Notes under the pieces: model-generated
Database searches by the model: none
The model's input: the letters and a program-made list of their open reading frames with translations, nothing else
Told to the model about the DNA's origin: nothing
Position numbers and translations under genes: made by a program
Source: Quillaja saponaria
Lineage: Eukaryota > Streptophyta > Magnoliopsida > Fabales > Quillajaceae
Direction of reading: 5' to 3'
Assembly: GCA_029379385.1 (NCBI GenBank)
Contig: CM055608.1
Location: forward strand, 30,626,350 to 30,690,349
Length of the DNA: 64,000 nucleotides
Shown: positions 25,538-37,777 of the stretch, one piece after another
Layout: each line of letters begins with the position of its first letter
Numbering within the stretch: position 1 is the stretch's first letter

Positions 25538-27279
25538 TTCTTTGTAATATGATGTATGCTAGCTGAGAATTAACAGAGAGAACTAGATATGAAAGTAATA
25601 CTGGCTATTCTAACATGCAGAATTCTAGCCTATTTATAACTGGTTAATTAGGGTTGTTTCAATTATAATATTTTCAACTAAAATACATATATAATCTTTT
25701 AGAGTAACTTGGTCGCGCGCACGACATAGCCTTAGTTTGTTGCTTGCACATCACATTAACAATTAACCAAGAGAGCAAACGTGGTCTCAACAGAGAAGAC
25801 TGCTAGCTTAATTCTCAGTAGATTTGATTGACCAATTACACCATAAACAGCACTTTGCAAAGACAAATAACTTAAAAACGCGAAAATGCCAGGTGGTTCA
25901 ATTCATAAATTTTTTAATTTTGTTTAACGTATTATATTTGGGATCAAATTTCACATTCAACAAAGATGAAATTATTTTTCAAGATCATACATTTGAATTT
26001 GTAGCTTTCACTAGATGGTGCTCAAGAAATTCTCATGTATAAATTATGTTGCTATGTACCCAACTATCACTGAGTATTCAATTAAATTAAAATGGATAGA
26101 TTTTGAGCTATTAATCGAATATATAACTAGTTAAAATATACAATTTATACATGAAATTCGTGATTTACACAATTAATTTTTATTCTTTAATGGTTGGGTT
26201 CATGAAAATCTCAGTCATACATAAAAAGTTATTAATTAATGAGTATTGAAGTTTTCCGTCATCAATTTAAGATCATTTTGCAAACTAATGTTTTGCAATC
26301 TCTTAAAACATGCTTAATCTAGTGTTGGACTAGCTAGCTAGTATTAGGTTTATATTTATATGCTGGTGAGTTGGACATAGAAATGAATTGGTCTTTTTTA
26401 TGTTTAACATTTTTATTTTATTTTTTTTGTTTAGCAAGTGTTTTAGCTAAGTTATTTTTCATTTCGATTAATTCACTTCTCTGATATGATCAAAACAATC
26501 AATCACACTGAAACTAGAAAATTTTATTCTCACGAACTCTCACAAGAAGATTCTAATCCATAAAACTAATGAAGAGAATAGATCTTCTTGATCACTAGCC
26601 AACTCCTTGTGTGTCTAAACAATTTACTAATGATACTAGATTTGTAGTACCGTCCAATCATCTCGAATTTGATTCTTTATTTTAAACAAATAAGATTGAA
26701 TTTTGATAAATTTAAATTAGATGATATTTAATTAATAGATCTAGATGAATCACGAATGAGATTGTATTTTAATAAATTTAAATTCGATTATATTTAATTA
26801 ATCGATTTAGATGAATGGAATTTAATTTATATATATATATATAGTGTGTGTGCCGGATCTTAAAACCATTTTACGTTGTTGTCCCTAACAAAATTTATTT
26901 TTTTCTTTAATTTATAGGATATCAACGGGTCTTGAATTGTAAATTGGATAAATTTTATAATGAGTAGCCATCAATTGAGTTTGAGTTATTAATTTTTAAG
27001 TGACAGCTTAATGTCATTTAAGATTTTTATTTTGTTAATAATTTTAAAATCCAATAGAGGAGTAACCAAAATTGATAAGAAATTGAACTATCTTACTAAA
27101 TTGATCAAATTAAAATTTCAAGAACCATATTGATAGCACGGATCAAGACAATATGTTTGTCTTAATTAAAACACCTCAACTTAATTATACTCATAACAAA
27201 TCAAAGTTTACAGCCATTAGGAATTGAAGTTTAAATACCCATGAATTAAACAAAACAATAAACACATGATAGAAATTAA
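25538..27279. other. Spacer between the two tandem proline-rich protein genes
   Basis: AT-rich DNA that should include the promoter of the 24.5-25.5 kb gene (a TATTTATAA element at about 25631) and the 3' UTR of the 27.3 kb gene. A TA run lies near 26828-26843. No coding potential was recognised. Confidence 0.5.
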
Positions 27280-27888
27280 TTAATAACCAACAGGGACTGG
27301 TTTAGGCACCTCTGAAGTGTAGAAGAAAGGCCCAACAGAGTATAATTTGATCTTCTTGTCAATGAGAATGCGATAAGAAGAAAGGAGAGCACCCTTGATT
27401 CCCTTGTTCACATTGTTAGGATTCTTACAGGTTTTCAAAGGAGAACTTTCAACAAACACCTTGCACTCAATAATTTTGTTGTATTTTTCTCCAATCTTTG
27501 GAAAAGACAGCTTTGACAATGTTGTAAAGAAATACCCCTTGTTGTCCGTTGCAGGACTCAAAATGGAGAAAGGAGCTCTTTCATATCCATGCTCATTCAC
27601 TGCCAGACATGATATTCTAGCCACTGCTCCTTCAAGAGGGAAGTATTTAGGGCCTGATTTACATAGGACAAGGCCTTGAATACCAACTGTTGTAGGGAGA
27701 AGCTTGTCTTTTCCTTGGATCACACTCACATACTTGTTGGGTAACGATGTTGGGAGCAGCTTATTGTCTATAGCTTCTGGTTTTGGACCATTGTACCCAT
27801 AGTCTGTAGCAGAGGCAATGACTAGCATTGCTAAAAGAAGCACAGCTACAGAGGTTGCAGAGAAGGCCGATTGGGTGGTGGTAGTCAT
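27280..27888 (-). CDS. Secreted proline-rich/Ole e 1-like protein, intronless paralogue
   Basis: Single exon of about 202 residues from the ATG at 27888; an upstream in-frame ATG at 27933 would add 15 residues ahead of the signal peptide and is less likely. A signal peptide (VAVLLLAMLVIASAT) leads into DYGYNGPKPE, the same start as its neighbour. The Pro/Lys region is short and has none of the 15-residue units. The domain then matches the neighbour closely: GIQGLVLCKS, KYFPLEGAVARISC, NEHGYERAPFSILS, GYFFTTLS, ECKVFVESSPLKTC, NVNKGIKGALLSSY and YSVGPFFYTSE. The sequence runs straight through the site where the neighbour has an intron. It is predicted to be exported to the cell wall. The shared strand and closeness imply tandem duplication followed by intron loss or gain. 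Confidence 0.88.
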   Translation of the reverse strand: MTTTTQSAFSATSVAVLLLAMLVIASATDYGYNGPKPEAIDNKLLPTSLPNKYVSVIQGKDKLLPTTVGIQGLVLCKSGPKYFPLEGAVARISCLAVNEHGYERAPFSILSPATDNKGYFFTTLSKLSFPKIGEKYNKIIECKVFVESSPLKTCKNPNNVNKGIKGALLSSYRILIDKKIKLYSVGPFFYTSEVPKPVPVGY

Positions 27889-27933
27889 TATTAGTTTCTT
27901 CTGTGTATTGTAAGTTGTAACAACTACCAACAA

Positions 27934-28226
27934 TGAAGAGATGTGGTGGGCTAACTTGTAACACTAACCTAGCTATTTATGCATGCTTAACGATGCTCAA
28001 TTATCTTTCAAATGTATTACATAATAAAATATATAATCTCTTGGTATCGAATAAACTAGTTGCACGATTCTTAATCTTGGGATTTGTGGCCTACATGTTT
28101 ACGCCTATTAAAACCAATTTTGACCGTGATGAGGTGTTGAGATTTGATCTGTCTAGTCAGTGACGGATCTAGGTAGAGATGAGTGCTCAATTGAACCCAG
28201 TCACTTTTCCTAGATAATCGCAAGAA
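27934..28226. other. Upstream flank of the intronless proline-rich gene
   Basis: Likely promoter of the minus-strand gene, with a short TATTTATGC element near 27974. No other gene is seen. Confidence 0.4.
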
Positions 28227-28647
28227 TAGGGGTGTCAACGAACCTAGTTTGAGCCAAGCCTAAGCCGAGCCTAGCTTAGCTCATTTTAGGCTATCTCGAG
28301 CTCGGCTTGAGCTAGTCTCAGGCTCGCGAGCTTAAGCTTGTTAAAAGATCCGACCACTTAATAAGTTTTGTGTAAATTATCACTAAACTAATTAATAATA
28401 TATGTTAGTTTTTTGTATATAAATAGATTTATAATAAATGTGTATATAAATAATAATAAAATTATTAAATAATATTAAACGAGCCAGCTCACGAGCCGAG
28501 CTTTGCAAAGATTGAGCTTGGCTCGTTTTACTAAACGAGCTAAAAATAAAGCTCAAGATCGGCTCGTTTAAAATCGAGCTTGATCCGAGCTCTTAACGAG
28601 TAGCTCACAAGTTGTTCACGAGCTAGCTTGGCTCATTGCCACTCCTA
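28227..28647. mobile_element. Short non-autonomous hAT-like element (MITE)
   Basis: Begins TAGGGGTGTCAACGAACC and ends in the reverse complement of TAGGAGTGGCAATGAGCC; the two termini match at 14 of 18 positions. Flanking octamers CGCAAGAA and TCCAAGAT share a central CAAGA, consistent with a decayed 8-bp target duplication. Both ends are packed with short GAGCTCG/ACGAGC words in both orientations, like the subterminal transposase-binding clusters of hAT elements (family knowledge). No coding capacity. Length is 421 bp. Confidence 0.65.
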
Positions 28648-30082
28648 TCCAAGATATATCATAATTATTTATAAGCTAAAAAAATAATAAATTTGGCCCT
28701 ACAAAAATATTAATTTTTTATTTTTGTCCCCACTGAAATCTTAGTAAAATAATTTGCCCCTACAAATTTAGATAAAAGTACAATAGATAGTATAATTACC
28801 TATTTGAGATTTCATTTACATTTAAACTTATTGTCTACGAATATAATTTACTTTCTTTTAAAAGTTTATCAATTAGTTGTTTCTCAAATTATAATGGAAC
28901 TCAATCAATAATTTCCCACATCACAAGAAGTTTTTCAAATATAATATAACAATATAAGTTGATGAACCAAAAAAAAAATCGTATTTTCTTGTCTATTTTC
29001 CCTAAATCATTTTTCCTCTATTATATATATTTGGACAAAAAAATATATTAGGATTTATAGGTATAAATGAGATTTTTCATCAATACACTTTTGTCTATTA
29101 TTATATCATAATTAATGAAATATTTAGTCCTAAAATCTAGGTCTTTAAGAAATTTTTCTTACATATGACTCTTTGTAGAGTCACCAAGTTTAATTTATGA
29201 GATGATTAGAATTCTGTAAATGTTTATTATATAATCTCAAATTTCATAAGTTTTTTTATGAACAAAACTAATAAAAAAATATTTTTTTAAAATAAATATT
29301 ATTATTAATTTTATTATATATAATTAAATTATTATTTAGACTCCGCTAACATAAAATTCTAGATCTGTCATGGTGTCTTGTCAAAAGTTTCATAAGGCTT
29401 TTGAAGAAAATTTGAAAAGAATAACAGAGATCTATTGATAAAAACAATATAAGGATAGATTATATTAAATGTAAAGTGAATAGTGAAATAAAGATTACAT
29501 TTCTTGGCTTGGAGGCTCTTTCTATATTTATAGTCATTCAAAGCCAGTAAGAATATTAGGGGTCCGTTTAGTTTAGTTGCAATGCAAAAATTATGGTCTC
29601 TATTTTATTTAGTGTGTTTATATTGTTTTAAAGTTGTGATTTGTAATCATGGTTAGAAAAAAATTGATTTGTGTGTAAATTGCAAAAAGGGTATTTATCC
29701 TTAGAGTGTTTGGATTGTCCAAACTGTATGTTGTTAAGAGAGAAAAGGGAATAAAGAAAAGATAAAGGATAAAAAAGAAAGAAAAAAATGGGTGGGATTG
29801 CATCCGAGCTACAATGGTCAAGAAGCGTCCATTGGGTTGCCTCTTAGATGTGCATTCTGGGATGCCCAAGTGGGCCACGGTGCAACCTAGGTGGCGAGGG
29901 ATGCGCCGGTGGCACAACTAGGGATGTTAGCCCAAATGGGCTCTATGTGTCTGATATTAAATGAGATAAAATAATTTCTTTTAATAGTTGTTACTGCTAT
30001 AAGGAAAAAATAAAGGTAAAGGAATAAATTTCCTCGATAGCGAGGGAAGAGCAAGGCAACCCTATTCCCTTGTCTCCTGGCA
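28648..30082. other. Intergenic region between two hAT-like elements
   Basis: AT-rich to about 29500, then a moderately GC-rich part (29540-30080) including GGGGTCCGTTTAGTTTAG and tracts such as GTGGGCCACGG. The latter is probably repeat-derived. No coding potential was recognised. Confidence 0.4.
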
Positions 30083-30833
30083 TAGGGTTGGCTCATGAGC
30101 TAAGCCAAAAGCGTAGCTCATCTAAGTTTACGAGCCGAGCTCGAACAAGATTTTGGAGCTCAATTATAGGATCGAGCTTTTAGGCTCAGGATCGAGAAGT
30201 TCGCGAGTAGCTCTATAACGCTTAGTCCATAAATATTTTATGCTTTTTTTACTAATTATTTTAATTAGATTTACCATTTTGACCTTATCCAAATTTAAAT
30301 TTTAAGTCCAACCCTAACTTATATGAATCTCACTCTCACAGTCTCATGCATCTGACACATCTCTCAACGCTCACGCCTTTGCCTCTCTAAGATTGACGAC
30401 AATGACAACTCGGTAAGGTATTTATCTTAAGCCTCAACCTCTTACTCTTAATTTCACAAAGATGGATGGTGGTGAAGTACTATCTCTCAAATTTCTCCTT
30501 AAGGTATTTGATTTGCTACAAATAACTCTTAGGATGTAGAATTTAATTTTATATGATGGAGGAAAGATGATTATCATGCTTACCTTGAAGCTAAAAATGT
30601 CCAACTCTTAAACACCTAGTTTGAATTGTAATAAAAACAATTGAAAAAATGTCTAAGTTCTGTTGATTTAATGATGTCTGCTAGTTAGAGTCAAGATAGA
30701 AGATGTAAAGATAGATTGCTTTATATTATTTGGTCCAGTTTATTGCTATATGGTTTGGCATACTTGTGGGATTAGGACAATAGGAGTCAGTTATTACATG
30801 TTTGTTTTATTGTATATGAGGATCTAGTGAGAA

Positions 30834-30838
30834 GGGTG
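30834..30838. repeat. Left target-site duplication of the Copia element (GGGTG)
   Basis: GGGTG at 30834-30838 is repeated exactly at 37778-37782, directly outside the two LTRs. A 5-bp duplication is the Copia norm. Confidence 0.9.
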
Positions 30839-31300
30839 TGTTAGAAATTTCATATGTGGGCTGCCATTAATTTTATGATTTTGTTTTAATAATAAAACAA
30901 GCTTAATGTTTAGGTCCATTTGAGACATGCTGGTAAAAGCCCATATAGTTTATGTAATCATTTGGGATAGTGCTTAAGCACACTTCTTATCTGATTAGAT
31001 GTGGATTGGCAGTAAGTGTAGGTAGAGTGAGTTTAGGAGTCTTTAATGGAAGGACTCTTAGAGTTTTATCTAATATTAAATAACTAGGTCCCCTCTCCTC
31101 TCTATACATACGCATCTTGCCCCATTGAGAGCTGCCACTAAATACAGAGAGTATGGATAGGAAGACCTGGCTATGTGAAGCATTTACTAAGGCGTGCTTG
31201 GTTGAGATTCCATATATCCGCTGTTATGGCTCAATTAGGTAGCAAATCTTATTATTAATATGTACTAAATTCATGTGTGAGATCCTGTATATTTAAAACA
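30839..31300 (+). repeat. 5' LTR of the Copia element
   Basis: 462 bp, starting TGTTAGAAAT and ending AAAACA. It matches the 3' LTR along its full length and contains probable promoter sequence (CTCTATACATAC region). Confidence 0.92.
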
Positions 31301-31312
31301 TGTGGTATCAGA
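31301..31312 (+). other. Primer-binding site, initiator methionine tRNA type
   Basis: TGGTATCAGAGC follows the 5' LTR directly. It is the standard plant Copia primer-binding site, complementary to the 3' end of initiator tRNA-Met. Confidence 0.9.
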
Positions 31313-32769
31313 GCCTAATCTACATGAATTAGAATTCTAATGTTAATTATTTAACATAAAATTAAAGGGTTCATATAAGTGAATTACTTTAAACTCAAAA
31401 TCGAACTCATATATGAATGAAATTGAACACAATTTGTTAGGGCTTTTAAAGGTCTCGTTTATATCTTTAATTTGATATATTATTTGTATGATTTCATCAA
31501 CTATAAGTTGAGAAATCTGAATTTTAAAATTCAGGTTGTTTGAAAATTGAAATTAAGTTTTTGATTTGAAAAATAAGATTTCAAGTTGTTTTGATCAATT
31601 TAAATCATAGGTTTAGATTCTAATATGTTTTTATACATATTCTGGAATCATTCAATGAGTTTAATTAATATTATTTTGAAAAATTGGATTGAAACCCTTG
31701 TAAAATAGAGTTAAGGTTCATGTCATTATAATTTCAATTGATCGAAATGTTATCTTGATAAAACATAAAATTGTTATAGGGTTAATGTTAGAAAAGTAAT
31801 TTAAAATAAAACCCACACAAAAATTTAAGAAAAAGCATCAAAAAGGCTTCTGAATAAATAATTTTAAGAAATGGGTCGTTTCTTCCAATCCGGGTCAAGA
31901 AGACCCGGCTGGAGGAGGAGGAAGGAGATATTGCCGCGGCAAGTGGCGCGTGTACCACACGCACCACCTTCTGGACACTCTTTTTTCCCTAATTTTTTAC
32001 AGAGTTAATTTTTTGAATTTTATGGTATGGTTAAATTTGGAATATTATGTGCATGATTTATTGGTTTGGTTAATGATATTTTGTTATGTTTCAAATTAAT
32101 ATGGTTGCACATAAATAATTGTTGAGAACTGTATAATTTTTATATTTTATATGTTCTGGAAATGTTAACAGTAAGTACTCTCCATAGTTAGAGCTAAATA
32201 ATTTTGTACTCTCATGTCTTCATAACATGTGTCATTTCGAATGCTTCTATTTAGATTCAATTGTTCAAAGTTGCAACATGTATTTAATTATCCTATGAGA
32301 TACTTTTAAAATATATTTCGGTTTGAAATGATAAATTATAAGTAATTATATTTTCCCGGCTTGAGAAAATCTTATAGGTTTATGTAGATGGTTGCCACTA
32401 AAGTGGTCTACCTATGTAGATTTGTGGGATTTTTGAAAACTATAGCACAAGATATTTCTTAAATTATTGTATATAGTTTCCTGCCTAAAGGGGGTTATTA
32501 TATACTTTAATTTTAGAAAATACATAGAACATATGATTTAGAGTATACTGGCCTAGAAGGTTTATCTGTCCAAAGTGGATAGACTTTTCAAAAGCTAGGA
32601 TACTTTAATTTAAGCTTCATGGGTTGATCATGAGATTCTAGTAGCATGATACATTCTCTATCCAAATGGAAATTTGTAATGATGCATTTTGGATTCATAG
32701 AGAATAAATATTTATTCTTGATTTTTAATTACTTAATTTGTTGACCTGTTGTATTATTTGTTATTGAAT

Positions 32770-33190
32770 CAATCTCCCTAGCTGTTAACAACAATAATGC
32801 TACTATTGAATTGTTAAACGATTCCAACTTTAAGAAATGGAAGAAAAATGTTGAATTTGTCCAGGAAATTATGGATATCGATTTAGCTCAACGTAGTAAG
32901 AAACCTGCTGATCTTTCTGATGCTAGCTCCATAGCTCAAAAAAAAAATTTGACAATAGGAGAGATCAAATAGGTTGAGTTTGATCTACATGAAGAGATCA
33001 ATCTTTGAACACCTTTTGAGTGGGTTGCCTGAAACTCAAAGTGCCAAAAACTTCATGAAAGCTGTAGGGGATAAATACAAGTTATCTGATAATGCTGAGA
33101 CTGGAAAGCTAATAAATGATCTAACGGGTATGAGATATGAAAATGGAACTAGGGTTCGGGAATTTATTCTCAAAATGGTTCATGTATAAA
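32770..33190 (+). pseudogene. Copia gag remnant
   Basis: Broken frames carry the gag start motif LLNDSNFKKWK (about 32800-32835) and the later part LPETQSAKNFMKAVGDKY to VREFILKMV (32974-33189). A stop and frame change between them mean no full capsid protein can be made. Confidence 0.8.
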
Positions 33191-33229
33191 CCAAGCTTAA
33201 AAACAAAAAAATTTCAATCCTTAATAGTT

Positions 33230-34092
33230 TTGTGGTTCACCATTCTCTCAATTCCTTACCACCTGATTTCTCTCAAATTAAAATTGTCTATAACACCCAA
33301 AATGAATCTAGACCATCAATGACCTTATCTCTAAATGTATGGCTGAGGAGAATAAACTTAAGAAAGAAAAGAATGAAACTGCACTTTTTGTTTTCCATTC
33401 TAAATCTAGTTCTGCCAAGAGTGGTCAGGGTAAGTCTAAATCTACTCATCATAAGAAAACTCAGGATGAGAAAGGGCATAGTACTGGTCAGAAACCTGTT
33501 GTGGGTGGTCTTAAGGCTGTCATTAAAAATGACATTACATGTGTCTTTTGCAAAAAGAGGTCATTTGAAAGCAGACTGCTTCAAATTAAAATCCCAGTTA
33601 GAAAAAAAAAATAAACAAGAAGGTAACTCACTATATTTCGTTTGTTTTGAATTTAATTTATTTCATGTCCCATCAAATTCTTGGTGGCTTGATAATGGTG
33701 CAACTGTTCATGTTGCTTGTACCATGCAAGGGTTCAAACACAAAAGAAAGTCAAGTGATTTAGAGGCAAAGCTTAGAGTCGAGAATAATGTCGAGGTTGA
33801 AGTCGAGTCCGTAGGAATCGTCTCTTTAATTTTAGAAAGCGGTTTTGAACTTGTTTTGGAAAACACTTTTTATATACTGTCTTTTAAGAGGAATTTGATT
33901 TCAGTTTCTTTGTTGGACAAAATTGGTTATTCCTTTAATTTTGGTAATTCAAAGGTTCAGTTGCTTTTAAATTCTGAAATTATTGGAGGGTGTGTTTTGT
34001 CCAATAGTTTATATAGAATGATTTTACCACCCTTAAATGTTAATTCCTCCTTAAATACTGAAAAAAGTTATTTCCAAAAGATCTTTAATTAA
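33230..34092 (+). pseudogene. Copia gag zinc knuckle and protease remnant
   Basis: The zinc knuckle is split by a frame change: CVFCKK is in one frame and GHLKADCFKLK in the next (about 33537-33590). The aspartic protease follows, with WWLDNGATVH at about 33685; the usual active-site DSGA reads DNGA, so the protease motif is altered. Confidence 0.75.
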
Positions 34093-34105
34093 AGAGAAAT
34101 CCTCA

Positions 34106-34960
34106 ATGTTTTGGCACAAGTGTCTGGGTCACATATCAAAGGAAAGAGTTGAAAGACTCATTAAGGATGGTATTCTACCATCACTTAATTTTGATGACTT
34201 AGAAACTTGTGCTGATTGTATTAGAGATAAATTGACTAAGACAAAGAAAAAAGGATTAAGCCGTACTTCAAAACTTTTAAAGATCATTCACACATATATT
34301 AGTGGACCATATTCTAACACTTCATGTAAAAACTGTTATTTCATTACCTTCATTGATGACTTTTTTCGTTTTGGTTTTGTATACTTGATTAAATAAAAAT
34401 CTGATTTTCTTGATAAATTTATAATTTTCAAGATTGAAGTTGAAAAACAATTAGAGAAAGTCATTAAGATTGTGAGATCTGACCGTTGAGGTGAGTATTA
34501 TGGAAAATATGGAGTTGATGGACAACATATAAGACCATTTGCCAAGTACTTATAAGAGTGTGGGATTATTGCCCAATATACCATGCCTAGTAGTCCTGAA
34601 CAAATGGTGTAGCCGAAAGGCGTAATCACACCCTTGAGGACTTGATGAAGAGTATGATGATAGGTCAAACTTACCTGAATATCTTTGAGGGGAGGCCATT
34701 AAAACTGCCTCGTATATCCTTAATAAGGTTCCCAGTAAAGCGGTGCCTAAAATCTCTTTTGAGTTGTGGACTGGGAGGAAGCCTAGTTTGAACCATTTTT
34801 CTGTTTAGGGGTGTCCAGCTGAAGTGAGAATCTATAACCCAAATGAGAAGAAAACCGACCCTAGATCTACTCGATGTTAGTTTATTGGTTATCCAGATCA
34901 CTCTATAGGATACAGATTCTATTGCCCCTCACAAGAAACCAAAATAGTGGAATTGCAAAC
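34106..34960 (+). pseudogene. Copia integrase remnant
   Basis: The pre-integrase motif HKCLGHISKERVERL and the CADCIRDK zinc part are readable from 34106. The core includes FITFIDDFFRFGFVYL and a broken GEYYGKYG block near 34490. Several stops (34394, 34487, 34554) interrupt it. Confidence 0.8.
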
Positions 34961-35257
34961 TATCATGTTCTTGGAATTTGATTTTACTGAGTTGGAAAAG
35001 TCTTCACCTTTAGATCAGGGAAAGTGAATGAACAAGCTGAAGTAGCATCACCTGTTCCCACTGATGCTACTGCACATGTTCCTAATGAAGCTCCTTAGCA
35101 ATAAAATCCAGTTGCACAAATACCTGTTAGAAGGTCTGAAAGGCAGAGAATGCATGCTATTTTTGATGACTTCATTGTGTATTTAGGAGAAATTGATTAT
35201 GATGTTGGTCATATTGTTAATCTCACTATATATGGAGAAGATGTCTCTAGTCCACAA

Positions 35258-36103
35258 TGAAACAAGTGGATTGAAGCCATAAGAGAAGAGATACAATCTA
35301 TGGTACACAATGGTGTATGGGAGTTGGTTACACTTCCAGAAGGTTGCAAACCCATTGGGTGCAAGTGGGTTTACAAGACCAAGAAAGATTCAAAGGAAAA
35401 ATTTGAGCATTTCAAAGCAAAACTTGTAGCTAAAGTCTCTCAAAGAGAAAATGTGGATTTTAGTGATATTTTCTCTCCTGTCTCAACTAAATACTATTTT
35501 AGGATTATCATGGCATTGGTGGCTCATTTTAATCTTGAGTTACATCATATGGATGTCAAGGCAGCCTTCTTAAATGAGGATCTTGCTAAAGAGGTTTATA
35601 TGGTTCAACCTAAGGGTTTCAAAGAAAATAGAGAGAGTAAACTTGTTTATAGACTCACGAAGTCTATCTATGGTCTAAAACAAGCATCTCGATAGTGATT
35701 TTTGAAGTTTGATGAGGTAATCACCTCTCTTGGTTTTGTTGAAAACAAGATTGATGAGTACATATATCTCAAAGTCAGTGAGAGCAAATTTATCATACTG
35801 GTTTTATACGTTGATGATATTTTACTTGCCAATAATGATGTTGGTTTATTATATGAGACAAAATTGATGTTATCTAAGACATTTGACATGAAGGATTTTA
35901 GAGAGACATCATTTATTCTTGGCATTGAAATTCATCGGGATAGATCTCTTCATTTGTTAGGTCTTTCTCAGCAAGCATCTATTGATCTTGTGCTCGATAG
36001 GTTTAATATGCAGAAATGTAAGCCCGGGGATGTACCAATTGTCAAGGGTGATAGATTAGCTTGGATCAGTGTCCCGTTAATAATTTTAAGAGGGAGTTCA
36101 TAA
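35258..36103 (+). pseudogene. Copia reverse transcriptase remnant
   Basis: Motifs WIEAIREEI, GCKWVYKTK, LHHMDVKAAFL and YGLKQASR run to a stop at 35693-35695. The frame resumes in FDEVITSLGFVENK and the catalytic YVDDILLANND at about 35810. The stop after QASR and a later frame loss inactivate it. Confidence 0.88.
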
Positions 36104-36796
36104 AGAATGTGCCTTATGCTAGCGCAGTTGGAAGCTTGTTGTATACTCAGGTTTGCACCAGACCTAACCTTGCTTTTGCAGTGGGAGTTTTTGGAAGATA
36201 TCAGTCAAACCCAAGACCATAACATTGGGTTGCTGCGAAAAAAGTTATGATGTATTTGCAAAGGACCTGACCTTGCTTGATGCTGGTATTTAGAAATGTT
36301 GATCACCTTAAGTTAATTGGTTACTCCGATTTTGATTTTGCTGGCTGCAAGGATGATCTAAAATCCACATCAAAATATATTTTTATGTTAACTAGGGGAG
36401 CCATATCTTGAAAAAGTTCTAAACAGACAATCACTGCTTCTTCTACTATGCAGGCTGAGTTTATTATTTGTTATGGAAGCATTGACACAAGGTATATGGT
36501 TGGAGAACATGATAACCTGTCTTGGTGTGGTTGATTCGATCTATAGACCTCTTAAAATTAATTGTGACACAAGTTTTACTGTGTTCTTTTCAAAAAATAA
36601 CAAGAACTCTAGTGCATCAAAAGCTATAGATATTAAGTATCTGGTTACCAGTGATTTAGTGAAAAATGGAGACATTATGTTTGAATATATTGAAATAGAA
36701 AAAATGTTAGCAGATCCTTTAACCAAAGGATTTAGGACTGAAGTTTTCAAAAGTAATGCTGATAACATGAGTATTGTAGACATGTCATTGCATTAA
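36104..36796 (+). pseudogene. Copia RNase H remnant
   Basis: Broken frames read VGSLLYTQ-like, GYSDFDFAGCKDD (about 36320) and, from 36473, ALTQGIWLENM through the C-terminal MLADPLTKGF motif. The RNase H core is interrupted by stops. Confidence 0.75.
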
Positions 36797-37298
36797 AATC
36801 GTAAGACTTTGTGTCTGTTTTAAGTGTGACGGTTTTGTCAATTTGGAGGTATGTCTCAAATGACACTAATTGGATATCTGGAGATAGTTGTTGATACATA
36901 CAAGCTTAAAAATAAGCTTAAGTGATTTCTAATGCTTTGGAAAGCATCCAATTTTAATGAAATCATCTGGAGGACCGACAATGAAAATAGCATATGTTAA
37001 TCACATTTAGATGCTATTTTCTTGCTACACTACCGTATCTAGATCCATTGCAGATTAGGTTGTTAGTATTTGTAACTATGGGCTGGTTTTGTGTCATTGA
37101 AGTGGCACAATGATTGTTATGATTCGATGTTAATAACTTAATTGGGCAGGATTGTTTGAACTGCATCTCAGGACCAATTTTATTTTATTTTATTTAAATT
37201 GTGGCCACATAAAAATTATACTTTGCCACAGAGTCATTTTTTAAAAATATATTTTTCAAAATTTTAAAACTACAATTAATGTTGCCTAAATGAGAGAA

Positions 37299-37777
37299 TG
37301 TTAGAAATATCATATATGGGCAGTCATTAATTATATGGTTATGTTTTAATAATAAAACAGGTTTAAGGTTTGGTCCATTTGAGACATGCTGGTAAATGCT
37401 CATATAGTTTATTTGATCATTTAGGATAGGGCTTAAGCACACTTCTTATCTGATTAGATGTCTTATATGATTAGATGTGGATTGACAGTAAGTGTAAGCT
37501 GAGTGACTTTAGGAGTCTTTAATGGGAGGACTCTTAGAGTTTTATCTGATATTAAATAGCTATGTCCCCTCTCCTCTCTATATATACATATCTTGTCCCA
37601 TTGAGAGCTGCCACTAAATAGAGAGAGTACAGAGAGGAAGACTTGGTTGTGTGAAGCATTTACTGAGGCATGCTTGGCTGAGATCCCATATATCCGATGC
37701 TATGGCTCAATCAGGTACGCAAACCTTATTATTAATGAGTTTTAAATTCTTGTATGAGATCTTGCATATTTATAACA
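37299..37777 (+). repeat. 3' LTR of the Copia element
   Basis: 479 bp, starting TGTTAGAAAT and ending ATAACA, preceded by the purine-rich TGAGAGAA. It is 17 bp longer than the 5' LTR through a local duplication of GATTAGATGT-type sequence near 37458-37474. Confidence 0.92.

Larger units (their letters stand above)
30839..37777 (+). mobile_element. Degenerate Ty1/Copia LTR retrotransposon
   Basis: Complete structure with dead coding sequence: 5' LTR 30839-31300, primer-binding site 31301-31312, broken gag-PR-INT-RT-RH in the Copia order, a purine-rich stretch ahead of the 3' LTR, and 3' LTR 37299-37777, flanked by GGGTG duplications. A hand alignment of the LTRs gives roughly 53 mismatches over about 460 columns plus one 17-bp insertion in the 3' LTR, so the insertion is old, probably several million years. 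The coding region has many stops and frameshifts. It sits inside a hAT-like element and is therefore younger than it. Confidence 0.93.
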
